Shown here piece by piece: positions 1 through 8,935 of a DNA stretch of 64,000 bases. The stretch lies in NCBI RefSeq assembly GCF_000526375.1, contig NZ_JAFY01000005.1, forward strand, positions 372,001-436,000, in the 5' to 3' direction. The notes beneath the pieces are model-generated. The model ran no database searches. It saw only the letters and a list, made by a program, of their open reading frames with translations, and was not told where the DNA came from. Source of the stretch: Aminiphilus circumscriptus DSM 16581 (GTDB lineage: Bacteria; Synergistota; Synergistia; Synergistales; Aminiphilaceae). A program made the translations under genes and the position numbers. Each line of letters starts with the position of its first letter. The stretch's first letter is position 1.

Positions 1-504
1 ATTGGCGAGCACACGCAGCAAAGTGATCCCGACGCTGCGCAGTGTAAGGCGCTTGTTCGCCGAGGCCAATTGCGCGCCGAGGATGGAGATGGCATTATAA
101 CCAACAAGCCCCATGGCGAGGTAGTGTGAAAGAGCGTCCAGGCCAGCCTGCCCCATGGCGATGGTGATGGCGGGAACACCCATGAAGACGTTGTTCGAGC
201 GGACTGCCATGAGAACGGACACCGCCGCCCGCCGCGGTTCGCTCCGACAGATACGGGCGAGAATCCATGCCGTCAGAGGTGCGAGAAGAAATCCCGCGTG
301 GATCGCCCAGAAGAGGTTCATCTGGGCGATCCCCTCTCCGCCGATGCGAAGGGTCGTCCGAAAAAGCAGCGCCGGGATGGCGATCCAGTAGAGAATGCCG
401 TTGATGGATGGGAGCACCGCGTCCGGAAGAAACCCTTTTTTCTTCGCCAGATATCCGATGAGCATGATGCAGGTCAGCGGGAGAACCATTCGAAATCCGT
501 GCAC
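1..504 (-). CDS. AEC-family permease, N-terminal part (runs off left edge)
   Basis: Inner-membrane transporter of the auxin efflux carrier family (organic acid or amino acid export is typical; the substrate cannot be told). The 168 visible codons hold several hydrophobic segments and the family-like stretches LTCIMLIGYLAKKKGFLP near the N terminus and MAVRSNNVFMGVPA in the middle, where the conserved Asn-Val-x-Met-Gly-x-Pro pattern lies. The GTG start at 504 is preceded by AAAGGGG seven bases upstream. The C-terminal half lies outside the window. It is divergent from the phosphomannomutase gene, with about 130 bp between the two starts. Confidence 0.8.
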   Translation of the reverse strand, partial: MHGFRMVLPLTCIMLIGYLAKKKGFLPDAVLPSINGILYWIAIPALLFRTTLRIGGEGIAQMNLFWAIHAGFLLAPLTAWILARICRSEPRRAAVSVLMAVRSNNVFMGVPAITIAMGQAGLDALSHYLAMGLVGYNAISILGAQLASANKRLTLRSVGITLLRVLAN

Positions 505-516
505 GGAGGCACCCCT

Positions 517-545
517 TTCCGTTTTTCGCTGCTTGCGTGTATAGT
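517..545 (+). promoter_or_regulatory. possible promoter of the phosphomannomutase gene
   Basis: A TATAGT hexamer at 540-545 lies about 90 bp ahead of the TTG start. The matching -35 (TTCCGT, 18-bp spacing) is weak, so only the -10 supports the call. Confidence 0.3.
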
Positions 546-637
546 TGAGTGTACGAGAAGCGCCGTTTGGAATCCAGAACCAAAGGAGGACGACGCGAGG
601 AGTCCTTCGGAAAAGCTGCACAGAGGAGGCAACGCAC

Positions 638-2023
638 TTGGCACACATTCCGTCTCACATTTTTCGCGAATACGACATCCGCGGCCTCGCGGAGGAGGAA
701 CTCACTTCTCCGGTCATGATCGCGGTCGGCAAGGCCTACGGAACGTTCCTCACCGAAAAGGGCATCCGAAAGGTTCCCGTCGGCGGTGACATACGCCTTT
801 CGTCGAAACGGATCCGCAGGGATGTCATCGAAGGACTGCGCAGCACCGGCATGGACGTCATCGACATCGGCACCGTCATGACCCCCCTCTTCTACTGGAG
901 CCTCTACCATTTCGGCTGCGACGGCGGCGTCATGGTTACGGGCAGCCACAATCCCAAGGAATTCAACGGCCTCAAACTCGCCCTCGGCAAGACCACGATC
1001 TTTGGGGAGCAGATCCAGGAGATTCGCCGCATCGCCGAAGAAGGACACTTCTTCGTGGCGGAACGCCCCGGCGTCCTCGAGCGGGCCGACATCGGCGAGG
1101 AGTATGTGGAGATGCTCTGCCGCAAAATCACTCTGGGGCCGAAAAAACTCAAGGTGGTGCTCGACGCGGGAAACGGCACGGCGGGACTCTTCATGGAAAA
1201 GTTCTTTCGGCGTCTTGGCTGCGACGTGCTCCCTCTCTTCGCGGAGCCCGACGGAACCTTTCCGAATCACCATCCCGACCCCACCGTACGAGAAAACCTC
1301 CAGACCCTCACGGAAACGGTCCTCCGGGAAAAAGCCGATCTGGGCATCGGTTTCGACGGTGACGCGGACCGACTCGGTGTGGTGGACGACGCGGGAGAGA
1401 TGCTCCTCGGAGACACGCTCATGGCACTCTATTGGAGAGAAATCCTTCCGAAACACCCCGGTGCAACGGCGATCATCGAAGTCAAAAGTTCCCAGGCTCT
1501 GGTGGAGGAAGTGGAACGCCTCGGCGGCGTTCCTCTTTTCTGGAAATCGGGGCACTCCCTCATCAAAGCAAAAATGAAGGAAATCAACGCTCTTTTCGCA
1601 GGCGAAGTCTCGGGACACATGTTCTTCGCCGACGAGTTCTACGGTTTCGACGACTCCTTCTACGCCGCGGCGCGACTCCTCCGCCTGCTGTCCTTCGAGG
1701 AACGCAGGCTTTCGGAGATCGTCCGCACCATCCCGCGCTACTACAGCACGGCAGAAACGCGCATTCCCTGCCCCGACGACAAAAAGTTCCATGTGGTAGC
1801 TGCAGTGCGGGAGGAAGCGCTCAAAACGCACGAGGCCATCACCGTGGATGGCGTGCGCATTCTCTACCCCCATGGATGGGGACTGCTGCGGGCCTCCAAC
1901 ACACAGCCCATTCTCGTCGCCCGATGCGAGGGAAGAACACCTTCGGCGTTGCGGGAGATCGAAGAGGACATGCACCGCCGCATCGTCCTCGGAGGCGGTG
2001 TCCCCTTTGAGTGGACCTATTGA
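638..2023 (+). CDS. phosphomannomutase/phosphoglucomutase
   Basis: Cytosolic alpha-D-phosphohexomutase that interconverts hexose 1- and 6-phosphates for sugar-nucleotide and surface polysaccharide synthesis. All four family sites are present: the active-site serine loop TGSHNP (Ser about 103), the metal loop DGDADR (240-245), the sugar-binding GEVSGH (322-327) and the phosphate-binding RASNTQP (418-424). The reading frame is open upstream to 545, but the TTG at 638 has AGAGGAGG eight bases ahead and gives 461 residues, the normal family length, so it is taken as the start. A long antisense frame overlaps it and is treated as a shadow. Sugar specificity (Man versus Glc) cannot be told from the motifs. 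Confidence 0.93.
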   Translation: MAHIPSHIFREYDIRGLAEEELTSPVMIAVGKAYGTFLTEKGIRKVPVGGDIRLSSKRIRRDVIEGLRSTGMDVIDIGTVMTPLFYWSLYHFGCDGGVMVTGSHNPKEFNGLKLALGKTTIFGEQIQEIRRIAEEGHFFVAERPGVLERADIGEEYVEMLCRKITLGPKKLKVVLDAGNGTAGLFMEKFFRRLGCDVLPLFAEPDGTFPNHHPDPTVRENLQTLTETVLREKADLGIGFDGDADRLGVVDDAGEMLLGDTLMALYWREILPKHPGATAIIEVKSSQALVEEVERLGGVPLFWKSGHSLIKAKMKEINALFAGEVSGHMFFADEFYGFDDSFYAAARLLRLLSFEERRLSEIVRTIPRYYSTAETRIPCPDDKKFHVVAAVREEALKTHEAITVDGVRILYPHGWGLLRASNTQPILVARCEGRTPSALREIEEDMHRRIVLGGGVPFEWTY

Positions 2024-2120
2024 GATTCTTTCCGGAAATTTTCCAGAAAACCGTCTCTTCACGGGATATTCCGCTGCACCGACCCCATACCCGACCCCAA
2101 AAGAGAGAGGATGACGTTCC

Positions 2121-2747
2121 GTGGTGTCGATCGGAGAACGTGTACCTGATTTCGAAGTACCCGCCTATCGGGATGGGACGGTTATCTCCGTTCGCCTTTC
2201 CCGATTCCTCGGTTCCTGGGTAGTGCTTTGCTTTTATCCAGGCGATTTCACGTTCGTGTGCCCCACGGAGCTGACCAATCTGGCCATCAACTACGACTCT
2301 TTCCGATCGCTCGGCGCCGAGGTGATCACCATCAGTGTCGACAGCGTCTTCGTTCACAAGGCATGGGAGGAACATGAGCTGGGGAGCCTCATTCCACAAG
2401 GTCGCGTGCCCTTCATCATGGCGTCGGACCTCCGCCGAGAAATCGGCAATGCCTACGGAGCGCTCGACGAAAAGACCGGTGCGCATCTCCGGACAAGCTA
2501 CCTCATCGACCCCGACGGTGTGCTCCAGGCCGCGGAGATCCTTGCTCCTTCCGTGGGCCGCAACATCCAGGAACTGCTCCGTCTCCTCTCCGCCTTCAGG
2601 CACGTGCGGGAGACGAACGGAGAGGAAGCGTGTCCGTCGGGCTGGTTTCCCGGCAAAACCACGTTGAAACCCCTTCCGGAACTCGTGGGCAAAATAAGCG
2701 CTGCCTGGAATCCCGAGAATCCGCTCATCTGGCCCCCCGGAAAGTGA
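2121..2747 (+). CDS. AhpC/Prx1-type 2-Cys peroxiredoxin
   Basis: Thiol peroxidase that reduces H2O2 and organic hydroperoxides; typical oxygen defence in an anaerobe. The peroxidatic cysteine lies in FTFVCPTE (Cys47) and a second cysteine in EEACPSGW (Cys171) fits the resolving position, so this is a typical 2-Cys enzyme. Length 208 residues is normal. The GTG at 2121 follows an AGAGAGAGG about ten bases upstream; a GTG three bases on is also possible, and the ATG at 2111 is out of frame. It starts 97 bp after the phosphomutase gene and could be cotranscribed. The electron donor (AhpF, thioredoxin or rubredoxin-like) is not encoded nearby. Confidence 0.92.
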   Translation: MVSIGERVPDFEVPAYRDGTVISVRLSRFLGSWVVLCFYPGDFTFVCPTELTNLAINYDSFRSLGAEVITISVDSVFVHKAWEEHELGSLIPQGRVPFIMASDLRREIGNAYGALDEKTGAHLRTSYLIDPDGVLQAAEILAPSVGRNIQELLRLLSAFRHVRETNGEEACPSGWFPGKTTLKPLPELVGKISAAWNPENPLIWPPGK

Positions 2748-2913
2748 GGCCTCCGGAACAATTCCGCAAAAAAACGAAAATGCTCCTCGTATTCGCGAAG
2801 AACCGTTTGTGATATTTTCTTGGCGGGTGGGGTGTCTCCGTTCGGCTCTTTCGACGTGAGGCGGCATACCTTTCGGGAGCACAAAAAATCCTCGAAGACG
2901 AGAGAAGGAGGTC

Positions 2914-3831
2914 ATGACCGGGGTGATCTTTTTTACGAAAATGCGCGGTAACGGCGACGAGTTCATCGTCATCGACAACAGACAGTATAACTATTGCCCG
3001 GCGGAACTCGCGACTCTGGCAAGGGATCTCTGCCTAGAGAAGAATGTCCTCGCCGGCGGAGGGCTGCTCGTCTTCGAAAAAACGAGAGATCCCTCGCAGC
3101 ATTTTTTCATGAGAGCCTTCAATTGCGACGGCACCGAGGAATTCCTTTCCGGAAACGGCGCCAGATGCCTTGCGGGACTCGCTTTCCAGATCGGCATCGC
3201 CCCACGGGAAATGGTCTTCGGCTTTTCCGGCGGAACCGTACAAGCAACGGTGGAGCCGGCCTCGCAAGATCCCGCAACAGCCGTGGTGACGCTCGACATG
3301 GGAGAAGTGGATCTGGCACAAGCACACTGGCACCAAGTATTCCCCTTCTGGGGCAAGACCTTCCTCTATCACGCGCTCTCCATCGGCGGCATTCCTCATT
3401 GTGTCATCCTTCTCGACCATCTCGAGGACCTATCCCCCTCCGACTTGGTTCCCCTCGCCCGAGGGCTTCGTTTCGACGAAAAACGTTTTCCCGAGGGCAC
3501 AAATGTCAATTTTCTCGAACGAGACGAGGAAGGACAGGGCGTTCGGCTCCTCACCTACCAGAGAAACGTGAACCGTCTGACCAGTTCTTGCGGCACCGCC
3601 ATCGCGGCGGGTGGAATTGTCGCGTGTCTCTCCCTGGGGTACTCTTCTCCGGTAAGCGTGACCACCCCCGGCGGCATCAGCGAGGTTACTGTCAGGCAGG
3701 ATACCACCTCTCCGGAAAAAGTGCGCATTTCCCTTCGGGGCGAAGCGTCCTGCCTGACCAAGGGAACGATTCTCTTCGACGCGAGGAGCACCTTTCGGAC
3801 GGCCCGTACCGTTTGCGCTCCTCTGCTCTGA
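2914..3831 (+). CDS. divergent DapF-like epimerase/racemase with first active-site Cys replaced by Ser
   Basis: Belongs to the diaminopimelate epimerase fold: the N-terminal KMRGNGDEFIVID matches the DapF KMxGxGNDF signature, and two pseudo-symmetric halves each carry the active-site loop. In the first loop the usual CGNGxRC reads SGNGARC, so catalytic Cys is Ser79; in the second loop Cys226 is kept (SSCGTA), but the normal ERGxGET before it is replaced by YQRNVNRLT. Length 305 is slightly above DapF. Strong GAGAAGGAGG ribosome site before ATG 2914. In related families, losing one of the two cysteines changes epimerisation to dehydration or another one-base chemistry, so diaminopimelate epimerisation is doubtful. 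It is a single gene between a peroxiredoxin and a convergent signalling gene. Confidence 0.75.
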   Translation: MTGVIFFTKMRGNGDEFIVIDNRQYNYCPAELATLARDLCLEKNVLAGGGLLVFEKTRDPSQHFFMRAFNCDGTEEFLSGNGARCLAGLAFQIGIAPREMVFGFSGGTVQATVEPASQDPATAVVTLDMGEVDLAQAHWHQVFPFWGKTFLYHALSIGGIPHCVILLDHLEDLSPSDLVPLARGLRFDEKRFPEGTNVNFLERDEEGQGVRLLTYQRNVNRLTSSCGTAIAAGGIVACLSLGYSSPVSVTTPGGISEVTVRQDTTSPEKVRISLRGEASCLTKGTILFDARSTFRTARTVCAPLL

Positions 3832-3879
3832 AAAACGGTTATAGCCAGGTGCAGTAGAGAGAAACCCCGGCGAAAGGGC

Positions 3880-3901
3880 AGAGCACTATGCCTGCTCTTT
3901 T
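3880..3901 (+). terminator. weak hairpin between convergent genes
   Basis: AGAGCA/TGCTCT stem (3880-3885 with 3893-3898) followed by TTTTG, overlapping the end of the convergent diguanylate cyclase gene. The stem is only six pairs. Confidence 0.3.
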
Positions 3902-6003
3902 GTCGCGTACATCCTCCGATCCGCCTCGCGCAAGACTCTTTCAAGCGTGGACCCATCCTCGGGAAAAGCGGCGATACCGAAGTTCGCCCGGGCTTTCAAA
4001 GCCGGTTCGGAAAAACGAAGGGCACGACATGCTTCATCGAGACGGAGGACAAAGGCTTCCGCCATTTCTTTCGTCATTCCCGGAAAGAGCAGGAGAAACT
4101 CGTCCCCCCCGTAACGTCCCACTATACCTGAAGAATCCACGTTTTCCCGGAAACAACGGGCAATGGACACGAGTACTTCGTCGCCGAGAGCGTGGCCGAA
4201 GGTGTCGTTGATGTCCTTGAAGTGTTCCACATCGGCCATGACAATTGCAAAACTTCCTCCTCGCTCATCGAGCTCTCGTTGGGCATCTTCCATCCGTCGG
4301 AAGAGAAACCGACGATTCGGAATTCCCGTGAGGGCATCCGTAAGGGCCTGTCGTTCCAACTCCTCCAGAAGCTCGTTCACCGCCCAGGTGGCGCCGAGGC
4401 TGCGGGAGAGCACGTAAAACACCTCCTCGTCCTCCCGCGAGAAAGCCCCGATGTCGGGACTCTCCGCAACCAAAACGCCGAGAAGCCGATCTCCGTACAT
4501 GATGGGAACATCAAGTTCCGACCGCGTCTCCTGAATAGTGGAAACATACATTTCGCTGAAACGAACGTCCGGGGTGTTTCGGAGTGTTTTCGTCCTCGCG
4601 GCCAATTCCACCAGACCGCCCCCGCTCCGTCTCCGCTTCGCGTCACGGAGAGCGAATTCTTTCTCCGAATATCCCGTGGAGGCAATAGTCCTGCACGCAC
4701 CCGTCTCTTCATCCTCGATTTCGAAGAAAGTCACGTGGGTGTACTGGAAATTTTTTTTCAAAAGCTCCACGACGCGCTCGGCAATGAGCTTTCGATCTCT
4801 GAGCAGCGCGATCTCGCTCACGACATCATGGAGAAGACGCATGTGCCCCAACTCCCGAGAGAGCATCTCCATATTCGCGATGTTCTCCAGGACCACTGCC
4901 ATGAAGCCCGCGACCAGGACGAGCACCTCCTGATCCCTGTGAGTAAAGGCATTCTCCACGGGACTGATGGCCACAAGCACCCCCCAGAGGAATTCCCTCG
5001 CAACAATGGGAACGGCGAGCTCCGAAAGCGTTCCGAATTCGTCCGGAACATATCTGGAATCTTTGCGGGTATCGTTGCACAAATAGGGAAGACGGGAATC
5101 GAGAACATGCCCCACAATTCCCTTTTTCTCCACGAGAAGCTCATGGAGTTCCTTGTCGCTCAGACGGTAATGGCCCTGAAAAGCCACGAGAGCAAGCGAC
5201 TCTTTTCTGGTTTCCCTTCCGAAGAGCAGAATGCGCTCGAACCCCAGGTCGCTGTGAAGCACGCCCAGGATGAGGGGAAAGAGTTCCTTCGCGCTCCGGC
5301 AGGCGAAGAGCATCTGAGAGATGTCGAGGAGAGCCCGCAAAACGCGAACATGTTCTTCCGTCTCTTTTTTCTGAGCGACGAGGTTGTCCAGCGCAAGATT
5401 AAGTGCCTCCTGGGCACGAAAGAGATTCTTGCGGAACATCTTCCCCCGCTCAAGATTTCGCGTGAGCTGTTTTTCCGTCTCCAGATGGGAGAGAACGGAT
5501 CCGAGCATTGCCGCGAGAAGACGAAGAAAACGGACATCTTCGTTCCGGAAAGCATTTTTTTCCGGCGATTGCACGTCGAGAACACCCAGAAGGGTACCAT
5601 GCCACAGCAGAGGAATGCTCAGCTCCGATGCGGTATCCTCTTTGCCCACGATGTAGTCCTTATCGAGGGTGACATCTTCCACCAGTTGAATTTCCCCGGT
5701 TGCAAGAGCCCTACCGCAAATGCCCTCTCCTCTCCGGATAGTCGTGACGGAAGGAACGTACCCCGCAAAAGCCGCAAGGCGAAGGGAATCGCTGCGTCGG
5801 TCCAGGAGATACACCGAGGGATAGGCAAAACGAGTGCTCTCCGCAATGGCTTCCATCGCGAAGGAACAAGCCTGCTCGGGGTCTTTTGCTTCATCCACCC
5901 GTTGCAGGTAGCGGAACAGCGCCTCCTGTTCGTCCATGGAAGAGAAATGGTGAAAACATTCTCCGGATTGTCTCAACACCCAAACGCCCTCCGTCGCCGA
6001 CAC
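3886..6003 (-). CDS. triple-GAF diguanylate cyclase
   Basis: Probable cytosolic sensor that makes cyclic-di-GMP. Three GAF-type modules occupy roughly residues 30-180, 210-370 and 385-540; the repeated ELSIPL/ELAVPI/ELDVPI plus LLGVL pattern marks each. A GGDEF domain follows (about 545-705) with LTDALTGIPNRR at its start and RYGGDEF as active site. No transmembrane segment is seen, so the signal is presumably intracellular. A coiled-coil linker separates GAF1 and GAF2. The start is uncertain: GTG 6003 gives 705 residues but has no clear ribosome site; ATG 5937 is the alternative. No EAL domain is fused. Together with the HD-GYP protein and the other GGDEF gene in this window it suggests active c-di-GMP signalling. 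Confidence 0.88.
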   Translation of the reverse strand: MSATEGVWVLRQSGECFHHFSSMDEQEALFRYLQRVDEAKDPEQACSFAMEAIAESTRFAYPSVYLLDRRSDSLRLAAFAGYVPSVTTIRRGEGICGRALATGEIQLVEDVTLDKDYIVGKEDTASELSIPLLWHGTLLGVLDVQSPEKNAFRNEDVRFLRLLAAMLGSVLSHLETEKQLTRNLERGKMFRKNLFRAQEALNLALDNLVAQKKETEEHVRVLRALLDISQMLFACRSAKELFPLILGVLHSDLGFERILLFGRETRKESLALVAFQGHYRLSDKELHELLVEKKGIVGHVLDSRLPYLCNDTRKDSRYVPDEFGTLSELAVPIVAREFLWGVLVAISPVENAFTHRDQEVLVLVAGFMAVVLENIANMEMLSRELGHMRLLHDVVSEIALLRDRKLIAERVVELLKKNFQYTHVTFFEIEDEETGACRTIASTGYSEKEFALRDAKRRRSGGGLVELAARTKTLRNTPDVRFSEMYVSTIQETRSELDVPIMYGDRLLGVLVAESPDIGAFSREDEEVFYVLSRSLGATWAVNELLEELERQALTDALTGIPNRRFLFRRMEDAQRELDERGGSFAIVMADVEHFKDINDTFGHALGDEVLVSIARCFRENVDSSGIVGRYGGDEFLLLFPGMTKEMAEAFVLRLDEACRALRFSEPALKARANFGIAAFPEDGSTLERVLREADRRMYATKEQA

Positions 6004-6153
6004 CGTGAAGACACAAAAAGAGTTCGAGCGGCGCGCCGCCCGAATTCCACGAGATCCCCGTAGAAGAAGAATACATCACGAAGCAGTGAGGCCGCAAGAA
6101 TGGATTTGGAATGTCAATCTTCCGAAAGCATCCTCTTCTCGACAGGACAACCT

Positions 6154-6182
6154 TTGTTTGTCGCGCCGAACTCTGTTATACT
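6154..6182 (+). promoter_or_regulatory. sigma70-type promoter of tpx
   Basis: TTGTTT (6154-6159), 17-bp spacer, TATACT (6177-6182). Predicted transcript start near 6189 gives a 45-nt leader before the tpx ATG. Confidence 0.6.
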
Positions 6183-6233
6183 CAAAAACAGGTCAGATTA
6201 CACGAACAACTACAAAACAGGAGGTGTTTCTCC

Positions 6234-6749
6234 ATGGAACGTACCGGAATCGTCACCATGAAAGGAAATCCCGTCACCCTGGTGGGACCGGAGATCAAAC
6301 CCGGCGACGCCGCTCCGGATTTCACCGTCCTGGATGGAAAGCTCAGGCCTGTTACGCTGAAGGAACATGCCGGAAAGGTCGTCATTCTCAGCGTCGCGCC
6401 CTCGCTCGATACACCCGTGTGCGATCTCCAGGCCCATCGTTTCAACGACGAGGCCGCCGCTCTCGGTTCCGGCGTGGCAGTCCTCAATATCTCCATGGAC
6501 CTGCCTTTCGCCATCAACCGTTTCTGTCTCACCGGCAACATCGAAAACATGCAGGTTCTCTCGGATCATCGAGACGCCTCTTTCGGAACGTCCTGGGGCG
6601 TTCTCATCAAGGAACTCCGCCTCCTCGCAAGAGCGGTCTTCGTGGTGGACGGCAGCGGCACGGTGCGCTACGCGGAAATCGTCCCGGAAGTCACGAATCA
6701 TCCCGACTACGACAAGGCCATCCAGGCAGCGCGCTCTCTTGTCGTCTGA
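6234..6749 (+). CDS. tpx: thiol peroxidase Tpx
   Basis: Atypical 2-Cys peroxiredoxin that reduces hydroperoxides, usually with thioredoxin. The peroxidatic motif SVAPSLDTPVC (Cys63) and the resolving-cysteine segment DLPFAINRFC (Cys98) are both intact; total length 171 is normal for Tpx. The ATG at 6234 is set by an AGGAGGTG nine bases upstream, although the frame is open further up. It has its own promoter at 6154 and is a single-gene unit, divergent from the GAF-GGDEF gene and convergent with the six-gene operon on the right. Confidence 0.95.
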   Translation: MERTGIVTMKGNPVTLVGPEIKPGDAAPDFTVLDGKLRPVTLKEHAGKVVILSVAPSLDTPVCDLQAHRFNDEAAALGSGVAVLNISMDLPFAINRFCLTGNIENMQVLSDHRDASFGTSWGVLIKELRLLARAVFVVDGSGTVRYAEIVPEVTNHPDYDKAIQAARSLVV

Positions 6750-6790
6750 GTCCCTGGAAGCACCGCAGGAAAACCACCCCCAACACAGGA

Positions 6791-6833
6791 CAGGGAGAGA
6801 AAAGAGTGTGTGTTTTCCTCTCTTCTCTCCCTG
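6791..6833 (+). terminator. hairpin after tpx
   Basis: CAGGGAGAG (6791-6799) pairs with CTCTCCCTG (6825-6833), with further pairs inside. No T tract follows, so it may stop transcription poorly or act as an mRNA 3' end structure. Confidence 0.45.
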
Positions 6834-6845
6834 CCTGACTCCCGG

Positions 6846-6875
6846 CGGAGGTTTCGCACAGAACCGAAACCTCCG
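6846..6875. terminator. 11-bp perfect hairpin between convergent tpx and AOR genes
   Basis: CGGAGGTTTCG (6846-6856) and CGAAACCTCCG (6865-6875) form an 11-bp stem with an 8-nt loop. It sits 160 bp downstream of the AOR stop on the minus strand and about 100 bp after tpx on the plus strand. It is likely part of a two-way transcription end. The 6876-7034 stretch shows no gene. Confidence 0.45.
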
Positions 6876-7034
6876 CGCATCTCCGCTTTTCAGAAATACG
6901 GTTGCGCGGAAATCCGAGTTCCCTTCCCGATTATGCCCTCCGACGTCGTCCCGGGAAACACCGGGGGCATGCCGATTTCCGCACGTTTCCGTAAAAGCGG
7001 CGTCCTGGGCAAAGCCTTTTTTGCCGCCGCTTGC

Positions 7035-8924
7035 TCAACTGCCGACGAGATCGGGAAACAGGGACAGCCTGCGCAGCGTCTCCGATTCGGGGACCCCTGT
7101 CTCCGCGTTCCACCCCCGAGCCGCATAGTACTCCCGGAGCATTTCCTCGTACTCCGACACAGCGCAGCGCGGATCGTCCGCATAGCGCCCGAATTCGGGA
7201 ATTGCCCGAACCCGAGGATGGAGTGCATCGTCCCCGGCGGTAAACCCCTCCCGCCGGTTGAAGAGCCGCTGGAGGGTGAAAACCCGTTCTCCCGTCTCGA
7301 GCAGCTCCTCTCCGGAGACATTCCACCCCGTCGCGGCGGCGAGCATGGCCGCATAATCGTCCAGGGTCACTCCGGCGTACATGTAGAACTTGCAGGTGCA
7401 GAGAACCTCCGGGAGCATTCCCGCGTCCTGGAGAAGCCGTGCCGCCATGCCTTTCCCCCGCTCCTCCCAGGGGGAGATTTCCTCCGGATCGGGAAGGCCG
7501 AAGCGTCGCAGTCCGAAATCGAGCTTGTCCCCATCCCAGGCCTTCGCCTCCACGGGATGAATGTGGCACATTCCCCTCGGATTGGTTCCGTAGGTGAGGG
7601 CAAGAACCTTTCCGCCCCTCGGATCATGGGCGGGCCCTTCGAGCCCCTTTCCCGTCACGGCCCAGGTGAGGACCTCGGGCCGACCGAGCCGTTCCGCCGC
7701 GGCACGCACTCCGTCGGCAACCAGATCCCCCACACCTTCACGAAAGACGATCTTCCGCACCAGCGGCGCCAGAGCAGCACCGTTTCCCCAGGAAAGACCA
7801 AGGGATTGAGCATCCTCCGGCAATGGAACGCCCCGTTCGGCACATTCCATCAGAAAGGCCGCCGCCCCTCCGGCGGAGATGGTGTCCACCCCAAGTTCGT
7901 TGCAGAGCCACGAGGCATGCACCGCCGCATCCACGTTCTCGTTGGTCACGAAGGCGGTGAAGGCCGCCACGGATTCATACTCTCCACCATCGTGCTCGGG
8001 CGTGGCGAACGGACCCGATGCGACCGCGACACGCCGTCCGCACTGGAGCGTGCACCCGCGGTAGCACCCCTTGGAGGCCACAAGATTCTCCTCCATGAAA
8101 TGCCGGAAGATCGCCTCCCCCTTTCCCCAGGAATTGCTCCGCCAGTTCTTCGTGGGCAGATCCCCCGAGGCATCGCTCCAGGCATAACCGCCCATGGTCC
8201 CGGCCCTGCGGAATTCCTTCGCCATGGGGTGTTGCAACACCTTCTCGTGCACCCGCCGGGTGGTCTCGCGAAAGGCTTCTGGGTCGGCGAGCGACACGGT
8301 ACCCGTACCCCGAACGGCCAGGGCGAGGAGTTTCTTGGACCCCATGACGGCCCCAACACCGATTCGCCCCGCCGCCCGGTGACGGTGCATCACCGAGGCG
8401 AAACGGACCAGATTCTCTCCTGCGGGACCGATGGAGAGGACGAGCAGGGAGGGATCTCCCACCATCTCCGCCACAAGACGCTCTTTTTCCAGGGTCGTCT
8501 TTCCCAGAAGCGCCGCGCCGGAAAGAAAGGAGAGCTTTCCATCGTCCAGAAAAAGCACACACGGTTCCGCCGCGGAACCGGTCACCACGAGCACGTCCAC
8601 ACCGGCTTTCCGAAGGGTGATGCCCGCGTCGCACCCCATGCGGCTCTCCCCCCAGGCACCTGTCAGTGGAGAAGTGCAGCAGATTTCCAGGCTTCCGCCT
8701 CCGGGAACGCGGAAGTCCGTCAGCGGCCCCGTGGCGAAGAGGAGCAGACTCTCCGGGTGCAGGGGGTCGAGGCGGGCAGGCTGATGCTCCAGAAGGCACC
8801 GGACCGCATAGCCCGCACCACCGATGCACCCGCGCAGGTCCTTCCGAAGGGAATGTTTCGTCACCGTCTTCCGCGCCAGATCCACCCAGAGTTCGCATCC
8901 CGCGTATCCCGAACTCTTTTCCAC
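7035..8924 (-). CDS. tungsten-type aldehyde:ferredoxin oxidoreductase
   Basis: Oxidises aldehydes to carboxylic acids with ferredoxin as acceptor, using a bis-pterin tungsten (or molybdenum) cofactor and one [4Fe-4S] cluster. The 629 residues carry the N-terminal AOR fold (GGAGYAVR, FATGPLTD, GESRMG), the cluster-type cysteines CYRGCTLQC (287, 291, 295) and a distal CTC (509-511) that supplies the fourth ligand. Last gene of a six-gene operon: it starts 11 bp after the substrate-binding protein gene ends, with GGGGGCGGG before its GTG. Next to an aminotransferase and a TPP decarboxylase, its likely substrate is the aldehyde they make. No partner 4Fe-4S protein or pterin-synthesis gene is nearby. 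Confidence 0.9.
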   Translation of the reverse strand: MEKSSGYAGCELWVDLARKTVTKHSLRKDLRGCIGGAGYAVRCLLEHQPARLDPLHPESLLLFATGPLTDFRVPGGGSLEICCTSPLTGAWGESRMGCDAGITLRKAGVDVLVVTGSAAEPCVLFLDDGKLSFLSGAALLGKTTLEKERLVAEMVGDPSLLVLSIGPAGENLVRFASVMHRHRAAGRIGVGAVMGSKKLLALAVRGTGTVSLADPEAFRETTRRVHEKVLQHPMAKEFRRAGTMGGYAWSDASGDLPTKNWRSNSWGKGEAIFRHFMEENLVASKGCYRGCTLQCGRRVAVASGPFATPEHDGGEYESVAAFTAFVTNENVDAAVHASWLCNELGVDTISAGGAAAFLMECAERGVPLPEDAQSLGLSWGNGAALAPLVRKIVFREGVGDLVADGVRAAAERLGRPEVLTWAVTGKGLEGPAHDPRGGKVLALTYGTNPRGMCHIHPVEAKAWDGDKLDFGLRRFGLPDPEEISPWEERGKGMAARLLQDAGMLPEVLCTCKFYMYAGVTLDDYAAMLAAATGWNVSGEELLETGERVFTLQRLFNRREGFTAGDDALHPRVRAIPEFGRYADDPRCAVSEYEEMLREYYAARGWNAETGVPESETLRRLSLFPDLVGS

Positions 8925-8935
8925 GTTCCCGCCCC

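Noticed and set aside
95-2062. 655-codon open frame antisense to the phosphomannomutase gene
   Set aside because: Composition is Arg/His/Phe-rich and without domains; it is the complement-frame shadow of a gene with all catalytic motifs, common in GC-rich DNA.
4192-6063. 623-codon open frame on the plus strand
   Set aside because: Antisense shadow of the GAF-GGDEF gene.
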